Shown one piece after another: positions 48,821 through 58,483 of a stretch of 64,000 bases of DNA. Below the pieces are notes generated by a model that was given only the letters and a program-made list of their open reading frames with translations, made no database searches and was not told where the DNA came from. This DNA comes from JADLHS01 sp049840435 (GTDB lineage: Bacteria; Verrucomicrobiota; Verrucomicrobiia; Limisphaerales; JADLHS01), in NCBI GenBank assembly GCA_049840435.1, contig JASGKY010000038.1:1-64000 (forward strand), written 5' to 3'. How positions within the stretch are numbered: position 1 is the first letter of the stretch; every line of letters begins with the position of its first letter. Made by a program: the position numbers and the translations under genes.

Positions 48821-50928
48821 TTGCCACCTCCCCAGATTAGGAACAACACCAGCACCACCAGCGCGACGCCGATGACGCGAAGATAATTTTGCACGTGCCC
48901 ATCCTGCAATCGCGACAACAACGAACCGCCCTTCGACACCCGTTCACAACTCTGGTCAAAGCCAAGGTTGATAACGAATTCGTCAATCGCCCGATTCACC
49001 CAGGCAAAGGCCAATGTTACCAAGGAAACCAGTTTCACTGCCCCACCCCAAATCCATTCATCCAGAAACGCGCACGCCTTTGCCGCCCATGCGTTGAAGC
49101 GGATGACGGTCATTTCGTATAGCTCATCAATGCCGTATTTCCGCGCCAGCCACGTGTGGATGCCGAGCGGCATCTTCTCCAGCACATCTGGTTCATCCGC
49201 GCGCTTGCGTTGCACGAAACCATAAAGCCCGATTCCCAAACCGCCACCCACCAAAACGACGAGCCCCGAAACCATCATGATCTGGACAACTTCGCGGGTG
49301 AAACCTTCCTCGTGGTGCGAACCAAGGAATTCCTGAAACCACGGCCATGCTGGGGTGCCGATCGCACCGAGCCCGATGGCGCACACTGCGAGAATGACGA
49401 GCGGCACAGTCATCGAGCGCGGACTCTCGTGCGGCTCGTGTTCGCTCTTCAATGCCACCAGCTCAGGGGTTCTGATGTGCTGGGTATCATGCGACACGTG
49501 ACTGCGATAGTTGCCCCAGAACACCAACGCCATCTGTCGCGTCATGTAAAACGCCGTCAGTAACGCGCCCGCCACGCCAAGACAAAACGGAAGGTGCGAC
49601 ACGGACCAACCATGCGCCGCGTGCAGGATGGCGTCCTTGCTCCAGAACCCGGAGAAGAACAACGGCACGCCCGCCAGCGCCATCATGCCGACGGCATAGG
49701 TCAAAAACGTCACCGGCATGTAATTGCGAATCCCGCCCATCTTCCGGATATCCTGCTCGTGATGGCAGCCGTGAATCACCGAGCCGGCCCCGATGAACAG
49801 TAGCGCCTTGAAAAAGGCGTGCGTGATGAGATGGAACATTCCCACTGCCACGCCGCCTGTGCCAAGCCCCATCATCATGAAACCAAGTTGCGAACAGGTT
49901 GAGTATGCAAGGATGCGTTTGATGTCGTTTTGCGCGACGGCAATAGACGCGGCAAACACGGCGGTGATGGCACCGATCCAAGTTACAACTTGCAGGGCAA
50001 CCGAAACGGGCGGCAACGCGCTGTCCCCCATTAGTCCCTGCCATGTTGATTCAAATATCGGATAAGTTCGCGCCACAAGGAACACGCCCGCCGCCACCAT
50101 TGTCGCGGCGTGGATGAGCGCGCTGACTGGCGTCGGGCCTTCCATCGCATCCGGCAACCAGACATGCAGCGGAAACTGCCCGGACTTACCCATCGCACCA
50201 ATAAAGATCAGAATTCCAATCAAGGTCGAAACCGCGAGACCAGCGACCGTAGTCTGCATGATCATCTTAGTGAGCGCGGTTGTTTCCAAGCAGCCCGCGC
50301 CGTTGTCATAGAACAGCAGCGTGCCGGTCTCGTGATACAGCCACATGATGCCGAGGAAGAAAAACACGTCGCCGATGCGCGTGGTGATGAAAGCCTTCTT
50401 CGCCGCCGCCGCAGCGCTGGGTTTGTGATACCAGAAGCCGATCAGCAGATACGACGCGAGGCCGACCAATTCCCAACTCATGAAGAGCATGAGCAGATTG
50501 TTGGCAATGACGATGCCCAACATCGCCGCCGCGAACAGCGACAAGAACGTGAAGAAGCGCGTGAAGCTCTCGTCGTGCGCCATGTAGCCGATGCTGTAGA
50601 TGAAGATCAACGTGCCAACGAACGTGACCATCACGAGCATCACCGCCGTCAACGGATCGAGCACCCAACCGAGTTTAAGCACCCCGGCCTCGCCCGCCGC
50701 GAATTGCAGCCAGGCGAAATTGAAAAACTCTTTCGCACTTTCATGACCGTTGTGGTGGATCGCATGAGCAAAAGCGCACAGCGACAGCAAGAACGCACCG
50801 ATCATCGAAACGATGGCCAGCGAAGCGGAGGCTTTGCGAAACCGCTGCGGCAGCAAGGCGCTCACCCCTGCCGCCAGCAACGGCAGCGCAGGAATCAGCC
50901 AGAGGTTTTTGACAATCCAAACTTCCAT
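48817..50928 (-). CDS. nuoL: NADH-quinone oxidoreductase subunit L
   Basis: 703 residues, the largest antiporter-like complex I subunit, with about 16 helices. It contains FMSWELVGLASYLLIGFWY (functional Glu), GKSGQFPLHVWLPDAMEGPTPVSALIHAATMV, AYSTCSQLGFMMMGLG and a C-terminal lateral helix region. It is longer than the about 610 residues of E. coli NuoL because of an extended loop (HIRTPELVALKSEHEPHE) and C-terminal helices. The ATG at 50,928 is one base after the nuoK stop. Confidence 0.96.
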   Translation of the reverse strand: MEVWIVKNLWLIPALPLLAAGVSALLPQRFRKASASLAIVSMIGAFLLSLCAFAHAIHHNGHESAKEFFNFAWLQFAAGEAGVLKLGWVLDPLTAVMLVMVTFVGTLIFIYSIGYMAHDESFTRFFTFLSLFAAAMLGIVIANNLLMLFMSWELVGLASYLLIGFWYHKPSAAAAAKKAFITTRIGDVFFFLGIMWLYHETGTLLFYDNGAGCLETTALTKMIMQTTVAGLAVSTLIGILIFIGAMGKSGQFPLHVWLPDAMEGPTPVSALIHAATMVAAGVFLVARTYPIFESTWQGLMGDSALPPVSVALQVVTWIGAITAVFAASIAVAQNDIKRILAYSTCSQLGFMMMGLGTGGVAVGMFHLITHAFFKALLFIGAGSVIHGCHHEQDIRKMGGIRNYMPVTFLTYAVGMMALAGVPLFFSGFWSKDAILHAAHGWSVSHLPFCLGVAGALLTAFYMTRQMALVFWGNYRSHVSHDTQHIRTPELVALKSEHEPHESPRSMTVPLVILAVCAIGLGAIGTPAWPWFQEFLGSHHEEGFTREVVQIMMVSGLVVLVGGGLGIGLYGFVQRKRADEPDVLEKMPLGIHTWLARKYGIDELYEMTVIRFNAWAAKACAFLDEWIWGGAVKLVSLVTLAFAWVNRAIDEFVINLGFDQSCERVSKGGSLLSRLQDGHVQNYLRVIGVALVVLVLFLIWGGGK

Positions 50929-50929
50929 T

Positions 50930-51241
50930 TCAGCCCTTCAAAGAATTCACTTCATCCACATTCGTGGTCTTGTAATGCCGATAGATCGCAATAATCAGCG
51001 CGAGGCCGACGGCGGCTTCGGCCGCGGCAACCGCGATCGCAAAGATAACAAACATGATTCCGGTGAGCGCTTCGGGATTCGCGCCGTAGCGCCAGAAGGC
51101 GATGAAGTTCAGGTTCGCGGCGTTCAACATCAACTCAATGCCGATCAGGACGATGATGGCGTTCCGCCGCGTCAATGCCCCCGCCAAGCCGATGGCGAAG
51201 AGAAACGCGCTGAGGAGCAGATAGCTGGCGAGTGGCGTCAT
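50930..51241 (-). CDS. nuoK: NADH-quinone oxidoreductase subunit K
   Basis: 103 residues, three transmembrane helices. The two buried acidic residues of the proton path are Glu36 in IGIELMLNAANLNF and Glu75 in AAAEAAVGLAL. Length and spacing are standard. It overlaps nuoJ by a few bases. Confidence 0.96.
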   Translation of the reverse strand: MTPLASYLLLSAFLFAIGLAGALTRRNAIIVLIGIELMLNAANLNFIAFWRYGANPEALTGIMFVIFAIAVAAAEAAVGLALIIAIYRHYKTTNVDEVNSLKG

Positions 51242-51732
51242 TTCTTTTCCTCCCTCATCGCGATAATCACCGCGCCGATCAGCGCTGCCGTCAACAAAAG
51301 CCCGAGCACTTCGAGCGGCAAAACAAATTTTGTCATCAAGTCCTGGCCGATCTGTTCCACGGTGGCGGACGACGAGGGCGGCAACGCGCGCTTGCTGGCA
51401 AAGCTATGATTGATGGCACAGGCCAGGAGCGTGAACACTGACATGGCGATCGCCGCGCCCCAAAACCAGGATGCGGAGAAGACGGATTTTTCCGGCGCTT
51501 CCCCACCTCGGGTGAGCAACACGGCAAATACGATCAAGATCGCCACGGCGCCGACATAGACGAGAATTTGGGTGAGGCCCACGAACTGGGCGTCGAGTTG
51601 CAGATAGGCGGCGGCGAGCCCGGCAAAGGCCATGGCTACCGCCAAGGCGCTGTGCACGAGATTGCGCAGGGTCATCGCTGCCGTGGCTGCGGCGATAATC
51701 AAGATGGCGATGATGGCAAAGGAAAACGTCAT
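51238..51732 (-). CDS. nuoJ: NADH-quinone oxidoreductase subunit J
   Basis: 164 residues, five transmembrane helices. The characteristic third helix is QILVYVGAVAILIVFAVLL. I chose ATG 51,732, whose ATGA overlaps the nuoH stop, over an upstream in-frame start four codons earlier. The C-terminal MREEKK overlaps the nuoK start. Confidence 0.94.
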   Translation of the reverse strand: MTFSFAIIAILIIAAATAAMTLRNLVHSALAVAMAFAGLAAAYLQLDAQFVGLTQILVYVGAVAILIVFAVLLTRGGEAPEKSVFSASWFWGAAIAMSVFTLLACAINHSFASKRALPPSSSATVEQIGQDLMTKFVLPLEVLGLLLTAALIGAVIIAMREEKK

Positions 51733-52919
51733 GTCAGTCCGCAAAGCGATAGGTGCGTTTGCCCGATGTCTTTGCGTTCAAACTGGGGCTTGCCCAAGAA
51801 TAAATAGGCGGTAACCAGAAGCGCGCCACTCGTCAGCCAGCGCGTGAAGCCCGGGCCAGTGAAATGCCAGAGCGCGGCGGCGACCAAATTGATGAGCACC
51901 ATCGGGATCATAAATTTCCACGCAAAATTCATGAGTTGATCCTGGCGCATCCGCGGCAGCGTGCCCCGCGTCCAAATGAACAGGCACATCAGCGCCAGTA
52001 GTTTGAGGAAGAACCAGCCCCACGACGGAATAAAATCCAGCGCGGCGAAGGGCGCATTCCAGCCGCCCAAGAACAGCGTGATGCCCAGCCCACTGATGGC
52101 GAACAAGCTCAGGTATTCGGCGAGGAAGAACAACGCGAACTTAAAGCCGGAGTATTCGATGAAGTAACCCGCGATGATTTCTGATTCGCCTTCGGGCAGA
52201 TCGAATGGCGAACGGTTGGCTTCAGCGTTGGCAGCGATCAGGAACAGCACGAAGCCGACAAAGCCCCACGGGGTAAAAATAAACCAGTCCGGCAAAAATC
52301 CGAAGTGTGTGCCCTGCGCCAGCACAATCTTGGTGAGCGAAAGTGTGCCAGTGATCATCACCACGGAAACCGTCGCCAGAATGAGCGGGATTTCGTAACT
52401 GACCATCTGCGCCACGGCGCGCATCGCGCCGAGAAGCGCATACTTGTTGCGGCTCGACCAACCCGCCATGAAGACCGCGAGTTCCGACGCAGCCCCAACC
52501 GCGAAGAAGAACAGCAGTCCCGCATCGAGATCGAGCACGACCATGTTCCGGCCAATCGGCAACACCGCGTAAACCGTAAACGCAGTCACCACCAAAATCA
52601 CCGGGGCGAGCAAGTGTACGACTTTGTCGGCGGCGCGTGGGACGACGTCCTCTTTAATCAACGCCTTGATGCCATCAGCCGCCGGCTGCAAAAAACCGAA
52701 AGGCCCGACACGATTCGGACCGTAACGGTTTTGGATTCGCCCCAACCCTTTGCGCTCCATGATGGTCATGATCGCAAACAAGGCCGGAAACACCGCCAGG
52801 ATCGGGATCAGAGATAACAGGATGGAAACGATCGGCAACCAATTCTCCGGCACAACGCCCTGCAACTGGCCGAGCAGCCAGTGTTTGAGATTTACGAAGA
52901 TTTGGTCGAGATCAGGCAT
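51729..52919 (-). CDS. nuoH: NADH-quinone oxidoreductase subunit H
   Basis: 396 residues, eight or nine transmembrane helices, the quinone-chamber subunit. Conserved loops: GRIQNRYGPNRVGPFGFLQP, ADGIKALIKEDVVP and DLPEGESEIIAGYFIEYSG, which holds the acidic residues at the quinone site. Somewhat longer than E. coli NuoH (325) owing to an extended N-terminus and C-terminal tail. The start overlaps the nuoI stop (TGATG). Confidence 0.96.
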   Translation of the reverse strand: MPDLDQIFVNLKHWLLGQLQGVVPENWLPIVSILLSLIPILAVFPALFAIMTIMERKGLGRIQNRYGPNRVGPFGFLQPAADGIKALIKEDVVPRAADKVVHLLAPVILVVTAFTVYAVLPIGRNMVVLDLDAGLLFFFAVGAASELAVFMAGWSSRNKYALLGAMRAVAQMVSYEIPLILATVSVVMITGTLSLTKIVLAQGTHFGFLPDWFIFTPWGFVGFVLFLIAANAEANRSPFDLPEGESEIIAGYFIEYSGFKFALFFLAEYLSLFAISGLGITLFLGGWNAPFAALDFIPSWGWFFLKLLALMCLFIWTRGTLPRMRQDQLMNFAWKFMIPMVLINLVAAALWHFTGPGFTRWLTSGALLVTAYLFLGKPQFERKDIGQTHLSLCGLT

Positions 52920-53578
52920 CAGACGGTGGCCGGTGCTGCGGTTGATTGAGTTGCCGTCGCCGCTTTGGCTTTGGATTCAGCAGCAGCCTTGGCCTTTGCC
53001 TCAGCGTCGGCCTTGGCCTTGGCTTGTGCCTTCGCGATTTCTGCCGCCAGCACGGCATCAGACGCGGCGGCGTCCGTCGGATGGATGGTGCGGTAATGAT
53101 CGTTGGATTTGGCGAGTTGTTCCTTATGCACCAGCAGGTCGCTGAAGCGGTTGGTCCGGCTCCATTTGTAATCCGTGTCCATCTTGATGGATTCAAACGG
53201 ACAGACCTCGGCGCAGATGCCGCAACTCATGCAGACGGAGAGGTCAATGTCGAACGTCGCCGGATAAAACTGCGCCTGCCCCTTGTAGTCCGGCTTCTTG
53301 TCCTTGCTCTTGACGATGTAGATGCACTTGGGCGGGCATTCCTTCTCGCAAATCTGGCAGGAGACGCAGCGCAGGCCTTTTTGCCAGTCGTCGCCATCAT
53401 AGACGAGGAAAGGAAACTGCCGGGCGTTCTCGATCTGGGGAATCGTTTCCTCCGGGTATTGTACCGTGGTCAAACGCTCAGCACTGACGTAGCTGCCGAG
53501 GAAATTCCTCGCCGTCTCCGCCATGCCTTTGATGATGCCTGCGCCGAGCATGAAATAAATGTATGGTTTCAACGCCAA
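52919..53578 (-). CDS. nuoI: NADH-quinone oxidoreductase subunit I with an Ala/Lys-rich tail
   Basis: 219 residues. Two 4Fe-4S motifs, CVSCQICEKECP and CMSCGICAEVCP, carry clusters N6a and N6b, which hand electrons to NuoB. The domain ends near residue 165. Beyond it is an unusual about 50-residue tail of Ala, Lys and Glu (AKAQAKAKADAEAKAKA), probably a long charged helix, absent from typical NuoI. First nuo gene of this cluster. The upstream neighbour is the DHOD-like gene 150 bases away, not nuoG. Confidence 0.95.
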   Translation of the reverse strand: MALKPYIYFMLGAGIIKGMAETARNFLGSYVSAERLTTVQYPEETIPQIENARQFPFLVYDGDDWQKGLRCVSCQICEKECPPKCIYIVKSKDKKPDYKGQAQFYPATFDIDLSVCMSCGICAEVCPFESIKMDTDYKWSRTNRFSDLLVHKEQLAKSNDHYRTIHPTDAAASDAVLAAEIAKAQAKAKADAEAKAKAAAESKAKAATATQSTAAPATV

Positions 53579-53728
53579 AGTCTAAAGCTGCGAAACTGCA
53601 CTGCCGCTGGCGATAGATATTCTTTGGTCATGGATTCGGAATCCTGTTTGTTCCGCACCGAATGTGCGCAGAGTAAGGTTGTCTGGCGTCGGAAGCAAGC
53701 CGACGCTGTCGCAACCCTTGAACCGGTC

Positions 53729-54724
53729 TCAAGCGCGATAGCTGGAAACCGCCCGCATGTATTGCGCCCGCTCGAACGCCGCCGGATCGGGGCAGTTCTT
53801 CTGGCTCATGCTGCCTTGCAGTTGCTCCACCGATTCGTAGTCGTGTTCGTCCATCCAAGCGCGAATTTCATTCTCCACTGTGGCAATGTGCTTCACGCCG
53901 TGCCGCAGCAATGCCGAGCACATCATCGTCACATCCGCCCCGGCCATGAGCATCTTGATCGCATCGGTGGCGCGGTGAATCCCACTGGTCGCCGCCAGAC
54001 TGAGCCCGACTTGATCGCGCAGGATCGCAATCCAACGCAAGGGCACGCGCATCGCCATCGGCGTGCTTAACAAAATGTTCGGGGTCACTTCGAGCGACTC
54101 GAGATCCATGTCCGGCTGATAAAAGCGGTTGAACAGCGTCAATCCGTCCGCGCCCGCCGCTTCGAGGCGGCGCGCCATGTTGGCAAAGTTCGTGAAAAAC
54201 GGACTAAGTTTCACCGCGACCGGAATGTTCACCTGCTGTTTTACCGACCGCAGGATTTCCACATAGGTGTCCTCGATACGGATGGAGCTAAGCGACGGAT
54301 CGGTGGGAATCCAATAGATGTTCAGTTCGATGGCATCCGCGCCAGCTTTCTCGATCTTTTGCGCGTATTCCACCCAGCCGCCCGGAGTGGAGCCGTTCAA
54401 GCTGGCAATAATGGGAATTTGCACCGCAGCCTTCGCCTTCTGGATGTTCTCCAGATACACCTCCGGCCCGACGTGAAACTCGGATGGTTCCGGAAAATAC
54501 GTCAACGCCTCGGCGAAGCTCTCGGTACCCTGCGTCAGGCTCTCGAACAATTCCCGCCGTTCCAGCGAAAGCTGCTCCTCAAACAACGAGTGCATCACGA
54601 CGGCTGCCGCCCCCGCGTCTTCCATGCGTTTGAAGTTATCCACGTTCTCCGTGAGCGGCTGCGCCGCCGACGGCACGAGCGGGGAACGAAGTTTCAAACC
54701 GAGATAGGTTGTGCTGAGATTCAT
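53729..54724 (-). CDS. Dihydroorotate dehydrogenase-like flavoprotein adjacent to PFOR
   Basis: 331 residues, an FMN-binding TIM barrel. Visible: GLKLRSPLVPSAAQPLTEN (N-terminal strand and FMN loop), ASLNGSTPGGWVEYA, ADAIELNIYW, PVAVKLSPF with the FMN lysine, and SGIHRATDAIKMLMAGAD at the phosphate site. The DHOD motif after the FMN lysine is not followed by the usual catalytic Ser/Cys loop, so orotate formation is doubtful. Genes like this frequently lie beside nifJ-type PFOR and are thought to exchange electrons with ferredoxin. It starts 18 bases after PFOR, so it is in the same operon. Confidence 0.88.
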   Translation of the reverse strand: MNLSTTYLGLKLRSPLVPSAAQPLTENVDNFKRMEDAGAAAVVMHSLFEEQLSLERRELFESLTQGTESFAEALTYFPEPSEFHVGPEVYLENIQKAKAAVQIPIIASLNGSTPGGWVEYAQKIEKAGADAIELNIYWIPTDPSLSSIRIEDTYVEILRSVKQQVNIPVAVKLSPFFTNFANMARRLEAAGADGLTLFNRFYQPDMDLESLEVTPNILLSTPMAMRVPLRWIAILRDQVGLSLAATSGIHRATDAIKMLMAGADVTMMCSALLRHGVKHIATVENEIRAWMDEHDYESVEQLQGSMSQKNCPDPAAFERAQYMRAVSSYRA

Positions 54725-54742
54725 AATGATTAGTTCCTTGGC

Positions 54743-57700
54743 TCAGTTTTCCACCGTGGCGGCTGGTTTGCTCGCGCCCGCCGTAACCTCTGTGGCGGTC
54801 GGTTTCAAATCTCGCGCCGCCAGATGTTGATACAGCTTCCAGCGCAGATTCACTTCTTCCTGCGCCTGTGCCAACAACGCCTTCGCGTGTTCAGGATGAC
54901 TCTTGTCGAGCATCTTGAACCGGTTCTCCAGCGCCCGATACTCGCCCAGCTTGATGCGTGGCGATTGCGAATCGAGCTGCAGAGGATTCTCGCCCTTCGT
55001 GGCACGCTCCGGGTTATAGCGATATAACAGCCAGTGGCCGGAGTTGACCGCGGCTTTCTGGTTTTGCAAGCCGGTGGCCATGTTGATGCCGTGCGCGATG
55101 CAATGCGAATACGCGATGATGATTGCCGGACCGTCGTAAGCCTCCGCTTCCAGGAAGGTCTTGAGTGTATGCTCGTCCTTCGCGCCCATCGCGACGCAAC
55201 CAACATAGATGTTGCCGTAAGTCATCGCGATGAGGCCGAGGTCTTTCTTCGCCGCCGGCTTGCCGCTGGCGGCAAACTTTGCAACCGCGCCCCGAGGAGT
55301 GGATTTCGAAGCCTGGCCGCCAGTGTTGGAATACACTTCCGTGTCGAGCAACAGCACCTTCACGTTGCGCCCGCTGGCCAGCACGTGATCCAGCCCGCCG
55401 TAGCCGATGTCGTAACCCCAACCGTCGCCGCCGATAATCCAGACGCTCTTGCGCACGAGCATGTCGGCGACCGTGAGCAACCGCTTGGCTTCAGGCGATC
55501 CAATGCTGTTAAGCCGCTTTTTCAATTCAACAATACGTTCGCGCTGATCGTAGATGCCGGCTTCGTCTTTCTGGTCGGCGAGCACGATGGCTTCAACCAG
55601 ATCACTACCGACGTTTGGAGCGAGCTTACGCAACAGTTCGCTGGCAAACTCGCGTTGCTTGTCCAGACTCACGCGGAAACCGAGCCCAAATTCAGCATTG
55701 TCCTCGAAGAGTGAATTGCACCAAGCCGGCCCGCGCCCGTCCTTGTTTTGCGTGTACGGCGTAGTTGGCAGATTGCCGCCGTAAATCGAGGAGCAGCCCG
55801 TGGCGTTGGCCACAACCATACGGTCGCCAAACAATTGCGTGAGCAACTTGATATAGGGCGTCTCACCACACCCCGCGCACGCGCCGGAGAATTCAAACAA
55901 CGGTTCGAGCGCCTGCATACCCCGCAAGTTGTCGGTGGAAACCGTGCGACGATCCAGTTCGGGGATGTTGAGGAAGTAATCCCAGTTTTTTACCTCCGCG
56001 TCGCGCAATGGTGCTTGCGGACGCATATTGATCGCTTTGAGTTTTGCCTCGGACTTGTTGCGCGCCGGGCAGACATCCACGCACACCCCACAACCCGTGC
56101 AATCCTCAACCGCCACTTGGATGGAGAACTTTTTGCCTTTCCACTCGGGCAACCGAGCTGGCGCAGACTTGAACGTCTCGGGGGCATGATTGTGAGAAGG
56201 ATCGAACACCTTGCTACGGATCGTCGCGTGCGGACATACGAAGACACACTTGCCGCATTGGATACAGACGTTCGGGTCCCAAACAGGCACTTCCGTGGCC
56301 AGATTGCGCTTCTCCCATTTCGCGGTCGCTGTCGGAAATGTGCCATCACAAGGCATCGCGCTGACGGGCAACCGATCGCCACAGCCCGACGCAATCGGCC
56401 CGAGCACATTGCGCACAAATGCGGGCGCTTGCGCCGGGATCGCCGGCCGAATCGTCAGCGCCCCATCCGCGGTTTCCGGCACCTTAAGCTCGAAGAGATT
56501 CGCCAAGGTGGTGTCCACCGCGGCGATGTTCATCTTCACGATTTCTTCGCCCTTCTTGCCGTAGGCTTTCTTGATGGAGTCCTTGATCGCCTTGATCGCC
56601 TCCTCCTTGGGCAACACGCCCGACACGCTGAAGAAACAGGTCTGCATCACGGTGTTGATGCACGGCCCCATCCCCGCCGCCCGGGCCACAGACAACGCGT
56701 TGATGGTGTAAACCTTTGCCTTCTTGGCGACGATGTCGCGTTGGGTTTCAATCGGCAGAGACTTCCAGACGTCCTCAGGCTTGTGCGGCGAGTTGAGCAA
56801 CAAGGTGCCACCGGACACCAGACATTCAGCCACATTCATGCGTTCGAGGAACACCGGCTGATGACACGCCACGAAATTCGCTTGCGAGATGAGATACGTG
56901 GAACGGATGTATTTCGGCCCGAAGCGCAGGTGCGAAATCGTGATCGCACCGGATTTCTTCGAGTCATAAACGAAATAGCCCTGAGCAAAATTGCTCGTGT
57001 TCTCGCCAATGATCTTGATGGATTCCTTGTTCGCGCCGACGGTCCCGTCCGCGCCCAATCCATAAAACAACGCCCGCACGACTTCCGCTGGTTCAATGGA
57101 AAACGTCTCATCGTAATCCAAGCTCGTATGGGTGACGTCATCCTTGATGCCGATGGTGAAATGATTCTTCGGCTTGGCAATCTTGAGATTCTCGAACACC
57201 GCCTTGACCATTGCGGGCGTGAATTCTTTTGAACCTAAACCATAACGCCCGCCGACGATACGTGGCGGGCGTTCAAACTTCGGCTGACCGGTTACGGAGG
57301 AGACAGAGGAGGCTTCGGCAAAGGCATTGAGCACGTCGAGATAGAGCGGGTCCCCCCCGCGCCCGGCTCCTTGGTGCGATCCAATACAGCGATGGCTTTC
57401 GTCGTTGCCGGCAATGCGGCGATCAGGCGTTTGACATCCAAGGGGCGATAGAGGCGCACTTTCAAGACCCCCTTCTTCCCGCCTCTCGCATTCAGATAAT
57501 CCACCGTCTCGTGAACCGCTTCGCAACCCGAGCCCATCAGCACGGTAACGAACTCCGCATCCGGCGCGCCGTGATACTCATAAAGATGATAGCGGCACCC
57601 GTGAGTTCGCCGAACTTGACCATCGCCTGCTCCACGATGTCGGCACACTTGTCATAGAACGGATTTACTGTCTCGCGCCCTTGGAAATACACGTCGGGAT

Positions 57701-58364
57701 TTTGCGCCGTGCCCCGCAACACCGGCCGATCCGGCGACAGCCCGCGCAAGCGATGCTCCACCACGCGATCCTCGTTGATCATCGCGCGGATGACTTCCTT
57801 GTCGAGCATCTCGATCTTCCCAACTTCATGCGACGTCCGAAAGCCATCAAAGAAATGCAGGAACGGGATGCGCGACTCCAGCGTCGCGGCATGCGCGATG
57901 AGGGCGAGATCGTGCGCCTCTTGAACTGAGTTCGAACACAACATGGCCCAACCGGTTTGCCGCGCGGCCATCACATCGCCGTGGTCACCAAAGATGGACA
58001 ACCCCTGCATCGCCAGCGCCCGAGCCGCGATGTGAAACACCGTCGGCGTCAATTCACCGGCGATCTTATACATGTTTGGGATCATCAACAGCAGCCCCTG
58101 CGAAGCCGTGAACGTGGTAGCCAGCGACCCGGTTTGCAACGCGCCGTGAATCGCGCCGGCGGCCCCGCCTTCGCTTTGCATCTCCACCACCGAAGGAATC
58201 GTGTCCCAGAGATTCTTGTAACCGCTGGCAGCCCACTGGTCCGCCCATTCGCCCATCGGCGAAGAAGGAGTAATCGGGTAAATGGCAATGACTTCGCTAA
58301 GTTTGTAGGCGATGTCAGCTACGGCTTCGTTGGCGTCGAGAGTTTTAAAGTGCGGCGTCTTCAT
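54743..58364 (-). CDS. nifJ: Pyruvate:ferredoxin (flavodoxin) oxidoreductase, two frameshifts
   Basis: About 1,205 residues once repaired, the normal length of one-chain PFOR. Order: domain I (VIAIYPITPSSPMGEWADQW), domain II (GAPDAEFVTVLMGSGCEAV), the gamma domain, ferredoxin-like domain with CIQCGKCVFVCP and CTGCGVCVDVCP, then the TPP-binding domain (CAGCGETPYIKLL; GGDGWGYDIGYGGLDH; TEVYSNTGGQASKSTP). It oxidises pyruvate to acetyl-CoA and CO2 and reduces ferredoxin. Frame breaks: near 57,595 and at the C-run 57,352-57,358, where eight C are needed. Both look like sequencing indels because the protein resumes in family immediately. First gene of the cluster that continues to nuoN. Confidence 0.93.
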
Positions 58365-58483
58365 CCGCGGAAAAGTATCCGGGATGGAATTGATTACGGA
58401 AAATCATCCCTTGCCAAACAGTGAGCGAAAATTGTTTTGCTGCGCCAAGATTTGCAATACGCCGTCCGCGCCTCAACTTTCGT

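Noticed and set aside
55748..57232. 494-codon plus-strand frame opposite PFOR
   Set aside because: Antisense shadow of the PFOR gene, whose clusters and TPP motifs are unambiguous on the minus strand.
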